A stretch of 64,000 bases of DNA from Lithodes maja (Eukaryota > Arthropoda > Malacostraca > Decapoda > Lithodidae). The notes beneath the pieces are model-generated. The model saw only the letters and a list, made by a program, of their open reading frames with translations, did not search any database and had not been told where the DNA came from. Numbering within the stretch: the first letter of the stretch is position 1; each line of letters starts with the position of its first letter. Of this stretch, positions 54,061-63,390 are shown piece after piece. The translations under genes were made by a program, and so were the position numbers. The stretch spans positions 38,476 to 102,475 of the forward strand of contig JBAKBP010007184.1 in assembly GCA_037953745.1 (NCBI GenBank), written 5' to 3'.

Positions 54061-55845
54061 TGTTACGACTGGGGTTCAAATATATCAGGGCTCTTATTCA
54101 TTGGACTAGTAATGGCATAAATGTTACAACGGAAAGCGCTAGCTCCAACCTCTGAAGTATATTCCCAGTGAACAAAGAACACAAATACTCTACAGAGTTC
54201 TATATGCAATAATAGGCTATCAAACTCTCAATAAATGTGCGTCTACTCTAGGCTTAATGTTATGTGAAAACAGCCTATTACTACCTATAACCGAAGGTGC
54301 TTGGTTATGGTATGCAAAGTAAGGTGGTAAGAGAAGTTACAGCTTACGTTACTTTAATCAATAAATGTCAGGCACTCCTGCATGAAAGAAAGTGCACTAA
54401 AGTCCTTCAACACTAACAAGGAATCTTCTTTAAATGTTAGATGTTATAAAGATGCTCGTATCGGAAATGGAACCCAAAAAGGCAGGCAGCGGAACAATGC
54501 TCGTGCAGGCTATGCACACAAAAAGGCAGAATATATAATGCCGTCGGAGCCAAGAATATCCTAAACACTACAACACTAATAATAATCGCCACAATGCAGT
54601 ATTCCTATCAACAAAAAGAGCCTAAGTCGTTTGTGTCTCAATACATCAAACTAGGCTGCGAAATGCTTGTGTAATCATAAATGGGTATGCATAAAAAGAG
54701 TAATTAGGTTAATATACTTAATGTCTACTATGATTGATAAAGTCTAGCTAGAGTCAATGATACGAGATACTGGTGCGCATGGCATGCTGCATAGCCTAGT
54801 GCAAATCTCAAGTCTGTGTGTCAAATATTACGTTATAATGAAGGGTAGCTCTCTTGAGAAACCTTAATACCGAAGTATTAAGCGTTCTCCTGGCGTACCT
54901 CAAAGACAAACAATCGAGACTAGAACAGTGCAGAATGGTATAGGCAAAAAGCCCTCATTCGTGCATGCTCTACTCTCAATGGCACACAGACTAGGATTTA
55001 CTCAATCAACTCCAGTTCTCAGGTATGTCGTGCCGCTTTTAACTAAAGCCAGCACTCATAGGAAACAATACCTATTATATCAGACTCCCAGTCTAGCATT
55101 ATCTAATCCAGCAGAACACTAATAATTATAGGAAGCAGCAATAAGAAAGCCAACCAATGCTTCGTGATCCACTTATCTTAACAACTAACATACACAGGTT
55201 ATATCAGACCTTAACACACAATACAACTGGCCAGCATTAAGCTGATTTTGCAGAGTTAACCAGAGGGGATATAATGTTAATAAAGGTGGTGAAAGATATG
55301 GAAAATGAGAGAGATAGGCAGAGGAAAAGATTCTCAGGTAAGAGCGGGGACAGGTTGCAAGGGATAAAGATGGATGCGTTCTAGAAACCAGATCTGAGGG
55401 AGAGAGTGGCGAGGAACCAGTATATATACTCGCACTAGCTCGAGCCGCGTGGGAAACTAGCGGTTGCAAGTCGTCCAGCCACTAGCAAGGGAGCTCAGCA
55501 TGGTAAGGACCCCTCTCCACCAACCCCCGCGAGGCAGCCAGCCGTGACGTCATCGAGCGGGACAAAAAACACTGCGCGCCCCCTCTCACTCTGTTCTACT
55601 CCCTCTCTCTCTCCCAGATCCTATCATTACTAGTTAATGACAAAACATATACTTTACAATTAAATATATAAAGCCTTGACATGGGCGAAAACAAAGAGCC
55701 TTTCTGGACTGCCCATGACACGAGCTTTCATATGAAATAAAGCACACTCTAATACATAAACTGTAGCCCCATCCACTGCCCTGGCGATCCTAGCGAGTCA
55801 CTGTAGGACAAGCCATGCGGTTCTAACGGAGTGGTCAACGTCACA
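54061..55845 (-). mobile_element. LTR element, 5' LTR (1785 bp)
   Basis: It has the same length and TG...CA ends as 48056-49840. The TATA-like ATATATACT lies near 55420-55431. The minus orientation places it as the promoter copy for gag at 53842. Confidence 0.92.
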
Positions 55846-56146
55846 ATTGTTCACAAAGAATGCGGCAACAAATTGCAAGGCTGCGTTAGGGTACGCTTAC
55901 ACACGAGTCACCGAGTCATCCCGCGCGCTCTGACGTCACAAACATGGCCGCCCGACAAATGCGCATCAAGTTCCGCACGCTTCGGCCACCGCACGCTTTG
56001 CTTTTTTCGCACCCTTGGATTATAAGCACCACACGGACATCTGCCGCACGGTTGGAGAATCGCACCCTTTTAGTGCGCACCCTTGCGGGGCCGACTGTAC
56101 TGTATGTATGAACAATAATCACTTAAGTATCCGCTATCAGTATTAC

Positions 56147-56255
56147 TGGAGTAAGGTCTAAGCTGGTGTTCTGGGTACCCTTGTTGTCGCCAACCATAAC
56201 CAGCTACAAACGCCACCACCAGACAACCTAACGCTCCAGCACCTCCAAGCTCAAC
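56147..56255 (-). CDS. SLC9B: SLC9B-like Na+/H+ antiporter, exon
   Basis: After acceptor CATTACAG the frame reads VELGGAGALGCLVVAFVAGY, then GWRQQGYPEHQLRPYS, and ends at donor GTAATA. GAGAL...LVxAFVAG is a conserved membrane helix of SLC9B proteins, followed by a hydrophilic loop. The start is phase 0 and fits the exon at 56424. It ends one base into a codon, which does not fit the phase-0 exon at 42794, so the true donor or an extra small exon is unresolved. The Tigger end begins only 50 bp downstream of this exon. Confidence 0.82.
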
Positions 56256-56279
56256 CTGTAATGGAAGTTCTTAATTAGT

Positions 56280-56370
56280 TTATAATGTAAAACTTACAAA
56301 ATAAACAAACCAAAACAGGGACGACACAATATAAACACAAAAGAACTTATCAAAATCATACGATTTAGCA
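56280..56370 (+). repeat. Dispersed repeat H, fragment
   Basis: AACAAACCAAAACAGGGACG and AGAACTTATCAAAATC match the first half of repeat H at 13825 and 42945. It lies in the short intron between two antiporter exons. Confidence 0.5.
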
Positions 56371-56423
56371 AAATATACAACACTAACAGAAGTAGTACCA
56401 GTATATAGTTAATGCACGCATAC

Positions 56424-56602
56424 CATCTGGCTACCAAAGAGAGCGAAGACCCCAGCGGAGAACACTATGAGAAGCCTGAAGACTGGTGCCTGGGGGTGTG
56501 CTGGGTCCGGTAACACCCAACACGCGGTACCAACCAAACAACCGTATACCAACCCAACCAATACCTCGAAAGGCCCCTTCAGAATTACCACCCATAAGTC
56601 AC
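56424..56602 (-). CDS. SLC9B: SLC9B-like Na+/H+ antiporter, exon
   Basis: It starts after TTTCTAG, finishing a Gly codon from the previous exon, and reads DLWVVILKGPFEVLVGLVYG, CLVGTACWVLPDP and VFRLLIVFSAGVFALFGSQM to donor GTATGC. It covers two membrane helices joined by a short proline-containing loop. The alignment with the NHA2 pattern (VLRG-VLEVVIG) is without gaps at the exon junction. Phase 0 at its end matches the next exon (VELGG). Confidence 0.85.
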
Positions 56603-56689
56603 CTAGAAAGATAAGTACAGTAAAGTACCGTAGAATCATTAGTTTTCAATCTCTCTCACTCTTGTTGTTGTTGTATAGTCTATTCATTA

Positions 56690-57790
56690 AAATTAAGCCA
56701 AATATCGGCAACAATGTAATGTTCGGGCGTAGCCTACCGCCCGCCTTGTTTACACTACGCGGAGCGGCGACGCCGGACGCTTGCGATCATGTTCCCGTCT
56801 ATTTTAACTGCCGTTGGATACAATAATATATTGAGGGTCTTACCCCCCCCCCCCCCCCCCCATGACATATTGTCATCATCATGTACAGTACAGTCAGCCC
56901 CCCCAATACGCGATTCCACAATTCGCGAAAACCCTAATACACGAGTGACCCCTCGAAAATAACATTAATTAATTAAACATTAATTACGCGAGGTGGTACC
57001 ACAATACACGAATCGAGAGCTAAGAAGGGGCCAAATCCGCTATTCCCGCTTGATACGCGAGCACGTCTACGTTTCGCGAGGCCCAGGAGTAGCTCTGAAA
57101 AAAGAAGAAGACGGGCATACGCCTGCCTTCCCTCCCGCTTACCCTCCCTCCCTCCCTCCCACAGTCCCGCTCAAGCGTCATAGCCGTGCGGAGTGACCAA
57201 ACGTTTGTAGTGCCTGCCACTTTTTTCGCCATGCCACGCCAATATAAGAAGATTAACACACAAAATGAAGGTGGAAGTGTTGGATAGCAAGAAAAAAGGA
57301 GAAGGAAACTGTGCAATAGGCTTGTCAGAGTAAACTGTTCGTACGATTTGGTCAGGGAGGGAGAAGTTGGAGAAAATCGTGAAGTCCTACGGTCCTAGTC
57401 CTAGTCCTAGCCTATCTTCTACTAATTTTAAGGTAAGGTTTCATATTTTTATTCATTGTTCTTATTATATATAAGATATAGACTGTACTGTAGAGCCAAA
57501 AATGTCGAAAATAAGGCCAAAATTTTTGAAAATAGGCCATAATTGAGAGATGTCACCCATATCTAATTATTCCTATTTAAAGTTAGGTCCACAATACGCG
57601 GATTCCCAATACGCGATGCCTCCTGTCACCCCTATTCTCGCGTATTGGGGGGGCTGACTGTATATTGCCAGCAGAGGGCAAATAACCGAAAAAAAATGCC
57701 ATCAAAATAAACGCGAACTTAACCGCGGCGATCGACCTATGTTAACATGACGACCGTACGCCCAGGCACTACATCCTTCCCAAAAAATCT
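56690..57790. mobile_element. Inverted-repeat element split by a Tigger-type MITE
   Basis: The left part contains TTGTTTACACTACGCGGA and GTTCCCGTCTATTTTAACTG, as in the element at 25680. The right part contains GCACTACATCCTTCCCAAAA, matching that element's right end. The two halves are separated by the 770-bp MITE at 56891-57660, so the insertion order is clear. Confidence 0.65.
56891..57660 (+). mobile_element. Tigger-derived non-autonomous element, copy 1
   Basis: CAGTCAGCCCCCCCAATACG after TA and TATTGGGGGGGCTGACTG before TA bound 770 bp. CGCG-containing ACGCGA units recur at both subtermini. Inside, near 57262, a broken reading MKVEVLDSKKKGEGNCAIG with a stop before TVRTIWSGREKLEKIV is a Tigger helix-turn-helix relic. 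A truncated second copy starts at 63391. Confidence 0.85.
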
Positions 57791-58006
57791 TCATCACTAA
57801 CCTCTGTAACTCATAAATGACTAGCGTATATTGTTTGTATGTATGTAGTGTACATACACTGGCACTATCAGGTTCATATTTTGGTAACTGTGCACTCGAA
57901 ACTACTGTACAGGCATATGCATAAATTGACGATTAGTTCCTTGATCACCATTATGTCCTATAGATCAGCTTTTGAATTTTGCCTCAACAAGCCAAAGAAA
58001 ATGAGG

Positions 58007-58462
58007 TTAACCCGTACAGCCCCAGCGACGCGCCTGGCGCGTCGGCGATGTATGTAACGCACAGCCCCAGAGACTCGCCTGGCGCGTCACCCTAATTTCC
58101 CCTAATTGCGCCGACCGTAACCTCAGGTGTAGCCACGCAAGAGGGCTCAGATTTGTATGGGAACTGTGTACGTATCCCACGCAACCGTGCCGATGGTTGA
58201 AAACTCTCAAAGTCCACGTGCGTGCGCGCGAGCGCGCAATAACCTGGTTTTTTGGGATAATTGCCTTCAATTTTTTACTCTTATAAAATCCGTTTTCGGG
58301 GGCTCTGTAGGACCATTTTTTAAGCTTTTTGAGCGGTTTTTCGTGGTTTTTCCTTCATTCCTAACCCATTCGCTATTGTTTCTGGAATAAAACCATTTTT
58401 TGAAAACCGGCCGGGTTCTGGTGCGCAAACATTACAAAACTAGCCGGGGCTCCACGGGTTAA
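58007..58462. mobile_element. Family F TTAA element, copy 2
   Basis: TTAACCCGTACAGCCCCAGC and GGGGCTCCACGGGTTAA bound 456 bp. It is very similar to 26904-27300. It has an extra block around 58205-58260 (GTGCGTGCGCGCGAGCGCGC) that the other copy lacks. Confidence 0.85.
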
Positions 58463-58627
58463 GACAATAAGCAAATACAAGATACAGTACAAGGCTCAAG
58501 CGATGGGTGTCATTGGATGAGGAAAAACTTAGATATCAATAGGAGTCTACTTTTGTTTAATAAATGGCTATTTACTCCAGTACAAGAAGCAAAGAGGTGA
58601 ATAATAATAAGGATGAATAACCATATG

Positions 58628-58885
58628 AATTTATCCTTTGCTCCTCAACTTTCCCTTCATAATTGCTGAGGGGCACAGGGCCTTGAGTGGGGCTTTGGTT
58701 TCCTGGGTGTTCCCGCACCCTCCTCAGCTCCCCGCCTTGGAGTGGCTTTGGTCACCTGGGCTTTATTAGTGGTAAGCAGGAAGGGTTTTTTGGGGGCGCT
58801 CTCGGTTAAGGCCTCGGCCTTGCTCAGGGGCTGCTTGGTCAGACAACCTGGGAAACAGCAACAACAACAACAACAACCTTATCAA
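58628..58885 (+). mobile_element. Family D retroposon, 5'-truncated
   Basis: TCCTCAACTTTCCCTTCATA to GGGAAACAGCAACAACAACA matches the last 60 percent of the D copies and ends in (CAA)n. Truncation at the far end from the tail is typical of LINE-type retroposition. Confidence 0.7.
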
Positions 58886-58939
58886 TTAATTTCATTTGGG
58901 GGAAATCCCCAACTGTAACAAATTCTACAGCAGTAAGCG

Positions 58940-59055
58940 ACGAAGGGTATATAGCACTGGAAACTGTCGTAGCATAGCCGAGATTCAAACTCACGTGGCT
59001 AGTCGTCACCAACATAGCGCGTAGAGCCTTAGCCCGCTAGACCACGACAGCTCCA
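58940..59055 (-). pseudogene. tRNA-Ser/Leu-like sequence
   Basis: On minus, CTGTCGT and ACGACAG pair over 7 bp as an acceptor stem. TGGTCTAGCGGGCTAAGGC is a Ser/Leu-type D-arm. GTGAGTTTGAATCTCGG is a T-arm with four of five pairs. The spacing allows a long variable arm. The anticodon stem is unclear. It could be a decayed tRNA gene or the head of a SINE. Confidence 0.45.
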
Positions 59056-59234
59056 GCATAGAGGCGAACAAAGGGTAGTTTCTCACCTCAAGGGTAGTTT
59101 CAGCAATAAGCCATTTTAAGCCAAAGCTTCTCATGAAGAAGTAAGACATAGAAGATGATGAAGACTAGGTCGCATTTAAAAAGCAAATATTGTATCAAAT
59201 ATAATAAATTACCCAAATAAGCCAAGTGGCCAAC

Positions 59235-59398
59235 CCTCAGCAAATGTGATGCCGAAGCCGGAGATAGCCAGCACGTCGTCGATGCTGGAGGCGGCGATGA
59301 CCAGGGTGGGTATGCCCTTGCTGACACCGTACCCCTTCGATGATAACGTCAACATACACGGCACTATGACCGCTGGTGTTACTGCTCCTAATACAAAC
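59235..59398 (-). CDS. SLC9B: SLC9B-like Na+/H+ antiporter, exon with ion-site Asp pair
   Basis: The exon starts after ATTCAG and completes a Gly codon. It reads FVLGAVTPAVIVPCMLTLSS, KGYGVSKGIPTLVIAASS, IDDVLAISGFGITFAEG. The adjacent Asp-Asp in SSIDDVLAI corresponds to the SFDDILAI site of human NHA2, the ion-binding pair of electrogenic CPA2-type antiporters. FVLGAVTPAVIVP is the other half of the discontinuous transport helices. The donor is set at GTTGGC because only this keeps the phase into the exon at 56602. A stronger-looking GTAATT 20 bp on would create a stop. Confidence 0.88.
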
Positions 59399-59492
59399 CT
59401 GAATGAGATAAAATATAGAGAGTCAATACAAAAAGAGCTACAGTAATACTATTTCATAAACAAACCAATATAGGGAAGATAGCGATGGAGTG

Positions 59493-59689
59493 CAGGTCTC
59501 CCTCGATATACGATTGGGTTACATTCTTGAAAACCCGATCTTAAATAGAAATATCGTATAGCGAACCCTAAAATTCAAGGGGTAAATGGGGATGCGTTCT
59601 CGGACCAGCCAAAACACAAACACCTAAAAATCTATAGTAATATGCCACTAATATCGTAAATCGGGGGATCGGATAGTGAGGGAGACCTG
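59493..59689. mobile_element. Small TA-type inverted-repeat element, copy 2
   Basis: CAGGTCTCCCTCGATATACG and GATAGTGAGGGAGACCTG bound 197 bp. It has the same layout as 7498-7679 (TTCTCGGACCAGCCAAAA, AATATCGTAAATCGGG). Confidence 0.75.
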
Positions 59690-59759
59690 AATTTAATAAA
59701 CGAACCTACTTAGGGAAGATAGCGTTGGAATACATATCATTCTAATTACTAACATAACT

Positions 59760-59844
59760 GCCCTTGCTGACACTGTACCCCTTCCATGATAACGTCAACA
59801 TACACGGCACTATGACCGCCGGGGTAACTGCTCCTAATACAAAC
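59760..59844 (-). pseudogene. Partial duplicate of antiporter exon 59235-59398
   Basis: It reads FVLGAVTPAVIVPCMLTLSW then KGYSVSKG. It matches the first half of the neighbouring exon with two amino-acid changes, then stops before the Asp-Asp region. Its acceptor (ATTCAG) and upstream intron are also duplicated. The second half and donor are missing, so use of this exon would remove the ion site. It is probably not used. Confidence 0.8.
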
Positions 59845-59931
59845 CTGAATGAGAGAATATATAGAGTCAATATAAAAAGAATTATTACTATTTAAATAAC
59901 AAACCTATATAGGGAAGATAGCGTCGAAGTA

Positions 59932-60446
59932 CAGGTCTACCTCACTATCTGATGCCCCAATTTACGATATTATTATAGGTATTTAGGTGTTTGGGTTTGG
60001 GTTTTGGCTGGTCCCAGAACGCATCCCCATTTACCCCATAAAGTTTAAGGGGGGTGACCTGTTTTTGTTCTGTCCTTTTCTATCTTTTTCAGCCTACTGT
60101 TTTAAGACGTTTATCCCCATCCAGGTGTCAATTTTTTACTGGTGAGCGGTAGCGAGCCAGCATATTTTAAAAATGTTTTTGACAGCAGGCTAAATTTGTA
60201 CATTTTTCGATAGAAAAATTTCTCCGGCGAAGCCGGATCTCTTCATATAATGCTGGCTCGCTATCGCTCGCCATGAAGAAATCGACATCTAGATGGGGAT
60301 AAACGTCTTAAAATAGTTGGCTGAATGTGGCCGAATGGAGAAAAATAAAAAAAACAGGTCACCCCCCTTAAGGTTTGCTATACGATTCTTCTATTCAAGA
60401 TCGGGTTTTCAGGAACGCAACCGAATCGTAAATCGAGGGAGACCTG
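59932..60446. mobile_element. Small TA-type element, copy 3, hosting family A
   Basis: CAGGTCTACCTCACTATCTG after TA and AAATCGAGGGAGACCTG before TA are the ends, inverted relative to the copy at 59493. It is split by the family A element at 60045-60371. Confidence 0.8.
60045..60371. mobile_element. Family A element nested with TTAA duplication
   Basis: TTAAGGGGGGTGACCTG to GGTCACCCCCCTTAA, 327 bp, sits inside the small TA-type element. Removing it and one TTAA rejoins CCCATAAAGT and GGTTTGCTATACGA to match the sister copy (reverse of TCGTATAGCGAACCCT at 59551). This confirms TTAA as family A's target. Confidence 0.88.
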
Positions 60447-60612
60447 TATCCAAGCATTGAACATACCTGGTCGCTGCAGGATTCCCACAAAATGGAATCT
60501 TAGGGCTACTAGAACAGCAAACAACAACAACATCCCGGAAGACTGCATAACACACGACCACTTACGCTAACAACACAACACACGCTCCTTGAGAACTTTG
60601 TGGTAGAACCCG

Positions 60613-60690
60613 GTCTCGGCCGTTGCCTTCCTTAGGAGCTCGGGGCTGTACGGCCAGGCAGCCTAGGGAACGACTACTACTATAGGACCT
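60613..60690 (+). repeat. Family D 3'-end fragment
   Basis: GGGCTGTACGGCCAGGCAGC, followed by GGGAACGACTACTACTA, matches the end of family D with a (TAC)-type tail in place of (CAA)n. Confidence 0.45.
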
Positions 60691-60841
60691 AGAGCAAACT
60701 GGCTGTAAATATCCACACCTATTTCCTGGTGGGCTCTTCCCTAATGATAGAAATGTAAGCTCGAATGCTTTCATTCACTTTGAGTTATGAGAAGTTAAGG
60801 GGTCAAGAAAATTGTCAAGTTCGTTGGCGCTACCTATACTA

Positions 60842-61051
60842 TAGTCTGTTCATTCTAGGTTGGGCAGAAATCGTAACATATAACCTCTCATAACTCAAAA
60901 ATTACTAGAGTAATCGAGCTAATATTTCTACCAAATAGGAAGACTTGGCTAGGGAATATGTGTATAAATTGACAGCTCATTTGCTCTATTCCTTTTTGAG
61001 TTATGAGAGGTTAGGAGTTACGATTTCTGCCCAACCTAGAAGGAACGAACT
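60842..61051. mobile_element. Inverted-repeat MITE flanked by ACTAT
   Basis: TAGTCTGTTCATTCTAGGTT and GGGCAGAAATCGTAAC pair with GTTACGATTTCTGCCCAACC and GAACGAACTA, giving arms of about 60 bp. The inner CTAGAGTAATCGAGCTAATA block matches the element at 20552. The right end lies 24 bp from the antiporter exon at 61075. Confidence 0.75.
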
Positions 61052-61074
61052 ATACTACTACTACTACTACATAC

Positions 61075-61257
61075 CCAAGCATAAGACCCCACAACCAAGG
61101 GAAGCCCAGGGTGAGATGCATCATAACAGCCACATCTAGCATCTCCACCAGGCACAGGGAGAAGGCTAGATGGATCAACATCATGCTCAATTGTTTGAGG
61201 GCTGCTGGATCCAACCCCAAGCCAGCTCTCACCAGGATAACTACCAGGGCCAAGTTT
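61075..61257 (-). CDS. SLC9B: SLC9B-like Na+/H+ antiporter, exon
   Basis: After acceptor TTTTTAG it reads NLALVVILVRAGLGLDPAAL, KQLSMMLIHLAFSLCLVEML and LTLGFPWLWGLMLG to donor GTATGT. The motif ILVRAGLGLD followed by L-GLPWxWG-xLG is highly typical of SLC9B/NHA antiporters and covers two membrane helices. It ends two bases into a Gly codon that the exon at 59398 completes (LMLG-FVLGAV), which matches the family sequence without a gap. The exons encoding the N-terminus must lie beyond 64000 on the right. Confidence 0.9.
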
Positions 61258-61306
61258 CTAAAAATAATAAATAAATAAGTAAATAAGTAAATACGTACAG
61301 TACGTA

Positions 61307-62448
61307 CAGTGGAGCCCCCATTTTCGCTACACCGGTCTTCGCTGATTCAATTCTCGAGCCATACACCAAATATTCCCAATTTCAATTCTCGTGCCAAAAG
61401 CCTCAATTCTCGCATCAAAATCCCAGCCGAAACCCGAAAAAATAGCAAAAATAACGAAAAACTCGACATAAAACTAGAAAACAAAAAAACAATAATTTTG
61501 TTTTAACATAACGAAAGAATCTGCCAGGTGCTTGCCGTTTAGAGACGAAATCCGAGTGAATCCGAGATCCGATCGTCAAATGCACAAGATGCCGCCATCT
61601 TTGTATGACATCACTAAGCAGATGCTTGCAGTTTAGCTAGTATCTGTGTTGACAAACAACCGTTTGCAAGCTTTTTTGTGCCTGAACCCCTTATCTCTCG
61701 CGTTTATTATAACCTCTAGTACATCTAGTGATAGGGATGGTTGGCCTGGTGGTAGCAATGACGGAATTTCATGCTCAAAACACAGAGCAAAGACCGTCCA
61801 TGTCGGACGAAAGCGATTGAAATGCCTAGCCTAGGCTAGGCTAAATATGACAATGATTTATAATAAAATCTGTGTGGTAAGTAATCTTCTCATAATACGT
61901 ATTTATACGTCTTTTCCTCATAATATGTATTTATTGGATTATTTGGGGCGAAATGGGTACTTGAGGGGTGGCTGGACGAATTTAGAACCTAGGCCTAGGC
62001 TAGGCCTAACATTTTTCGCATGATAGAAACAATGCCCCAATCTACAGTATTTATGGTTAGGACTGTCATTTAGCCATGTCTACATTATTATTTACAATGC
62101 ATAAGATTTAGGCCTAGGCTACTTGATGTAGCCTAGACAAAAAACATGTTTCCAAAGCCTAACACTGGGAAAAAGTGCGGGAATTGTTTAGATTTTGGGC
62201 CTTTTTTTTTTCTAGTTATTAAAAACTTATTCTATGGTGTATTATATGATACAGTATAATGCATAAAATTTAATTTGTGTACAATAAAACATGTTTTCAT
62301 AGTCAAAAAATAGAAAAAGACGCAAATTTTGGCATGAGCACGGAACCGATTGAATTTTCCCCATAAGAACAGTGCCCCGATCTTGGCTGTTTCAATCCTA
62401 GCTCTATTTCTGCAGAACCGATTAGCAGCTAGGATGGGGGCTCCACTG
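61307..62448. mobile_element. TA-flanked Tigger-type element, 1.14 kb
   Basis: CAGTGGAGCCCCCATTTTCG after TA and GGATGGGGGCTCCACTG before TA are the ends. TCAATTCTCG units recur at the left subterminus and TTTCAATCCTAGCTC at the right. No transposase motif was recognised inside; an open stretch at 61646-61834 resembles 5' leader. It is probably an internal-deletion derivative. Confidence 0.8.
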
Positions 62449-62464
62449 TATGTATGTATTTACT

Positions 62465-62720
62465 AAGGCCCATTCCCCACTTTTCCTATTTTTTTTTTCT
62501 GGGGGTGGCCGACTCCAGACAGAGCCTGAACACGGACAACACAATAGAAAATAAAGAAAAATATTATGGACATCAATCCAACCCCAAGGTGGGTGGATGG
62601 GACTCGTTAGCCTTGGTCGGCAACCCATCTAGGGGAGATAACCTTGTAAAAATCCGGGTGGATGGAACTCGTCAGCCTTGGTCGGCAACCTGTCTAGGGG
62701 AGTAAACCTTATACTGTACA
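62465..62720 (+). repeat. Family G fragment with a duplicated 60-bp unit
   Basis: GGTGGCCGACTCCAGACAGA links it to family G. It is followed by two direct copies of a unit with TCGTTAGCCTTGGTCGGCAA (or CGTCAG...) and TCTAGGGGAG at about 62586-62640 and 62658-62705. Confidence 0.5.
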
Positions 62721-62839
62721 AATCAGTACTGCTATCTTAGGGTGAAGCAGGTTAGTGGATGGATTAGCCGCACACCACTGTAGAAAAATAGTGCTAAACA
62801 ATACAGTACATAAAAGGCCTCGGAGTCAGATGGACCCTA

Positions 62840-62985
62840 AATTGAGTGGTCAATCCTGGAAGTCCTTCAATAAACTGGCATGGGTTGTCCCTCTTACAGG
62901 GGATAGGTTTGCTTGGGGGCATTTTGTGTATGGCCACCCCCATTAAGGGGAGTAAGGCGTCTGGCAATAGATAGATAGATTGATG
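62840..62985 (+). mobile_element. LINE 3'-end fragment with (GATA)n tail
   Basis: The frame includes LTGDRFAWGHFVYGHP, matching the LTGDRGAWGRFVRGHP end of the LINE at 4968. A related GCGTCTGGCAATAGATAGAT 3' end follows. It is an older, 5'-truncated copy of the same or a sister family. Confidence 0.65.
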
Positions 62986-63390
62986 GACATCAATAAAGTC
63001 ACCACTACACTCACTCTATCAATTAATATATTAAAAAAATGGGGATGGATGTAGATTCCGGGCGTACGGTCGTCATGTTTACATAAGGCGATCGCCGTGG
63101 TTAACTTCTTACATTTTTTTACAGTAGATCCTCTGGAAAAAGGCAAACTAGGCCTGTGCATCCAGCTCAGTACCAGTACTTGCACTGCTGCGGTCGTTCA
63201 CGGTGTTGGCGGCGGCGGTAGCAGATGCAACATTTTTACTATTCTGTATTTTTGCTTTATAATCAAACTTCAAATCTTGTCTTCCCCATGCTTATCAAGA
63301 TTACTTTCAAACTGCCTTATTGATTCGGAATCGACTACATACTGGGGCAGTGCGTTCCACTCATTTACCACTCTATCACAAAATGAGTTA

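Larger units (their letters stand above)
48056..55845 (-). mobile_element. Young LTR element with rearranged, RT-less polyprotein
   Basis: This 7790-bp element has two nearly identical 1785-bp LTRs, a 4-bp ATTG target duplication, a G9 polypurine tract and a TGGCGACC primer-binding site. The internal 4.2 kb encodes gag, CCHC knuckle, protease, pieces of integrase, then an RNase H domain. A reverse transcriptase core is absent. Integrase before RNase H is the reverse of normal Ty3/gypsy order but is the order of Gmr1-like elements. It must be non-autonomous. Near-identical LTRs show recent movement, using enzymes from elsewhere. Confidence 0.9.
44884..56097 (-). mobile_element. Tigger/pogo DNA transposon with two nested insertions
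   Basis: The right end (minus 5') is CAGTCGGCCCCGCAAGGGTG next to TA at 56098. The left end has GGGCCCCGCAAGGGTGCG at 44888-44905. Subterminal GCACCCTTG units recur at both ends. Without the family C copy (44958-45596) and the LTR element (48056-55845 plus duplication) the transposon is about 2.8 kb, normal for an autonomous Tigger. It lies entirely in one intron of the SLC9B-like gene, in the gene's orientation. Confidence 0.88.
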
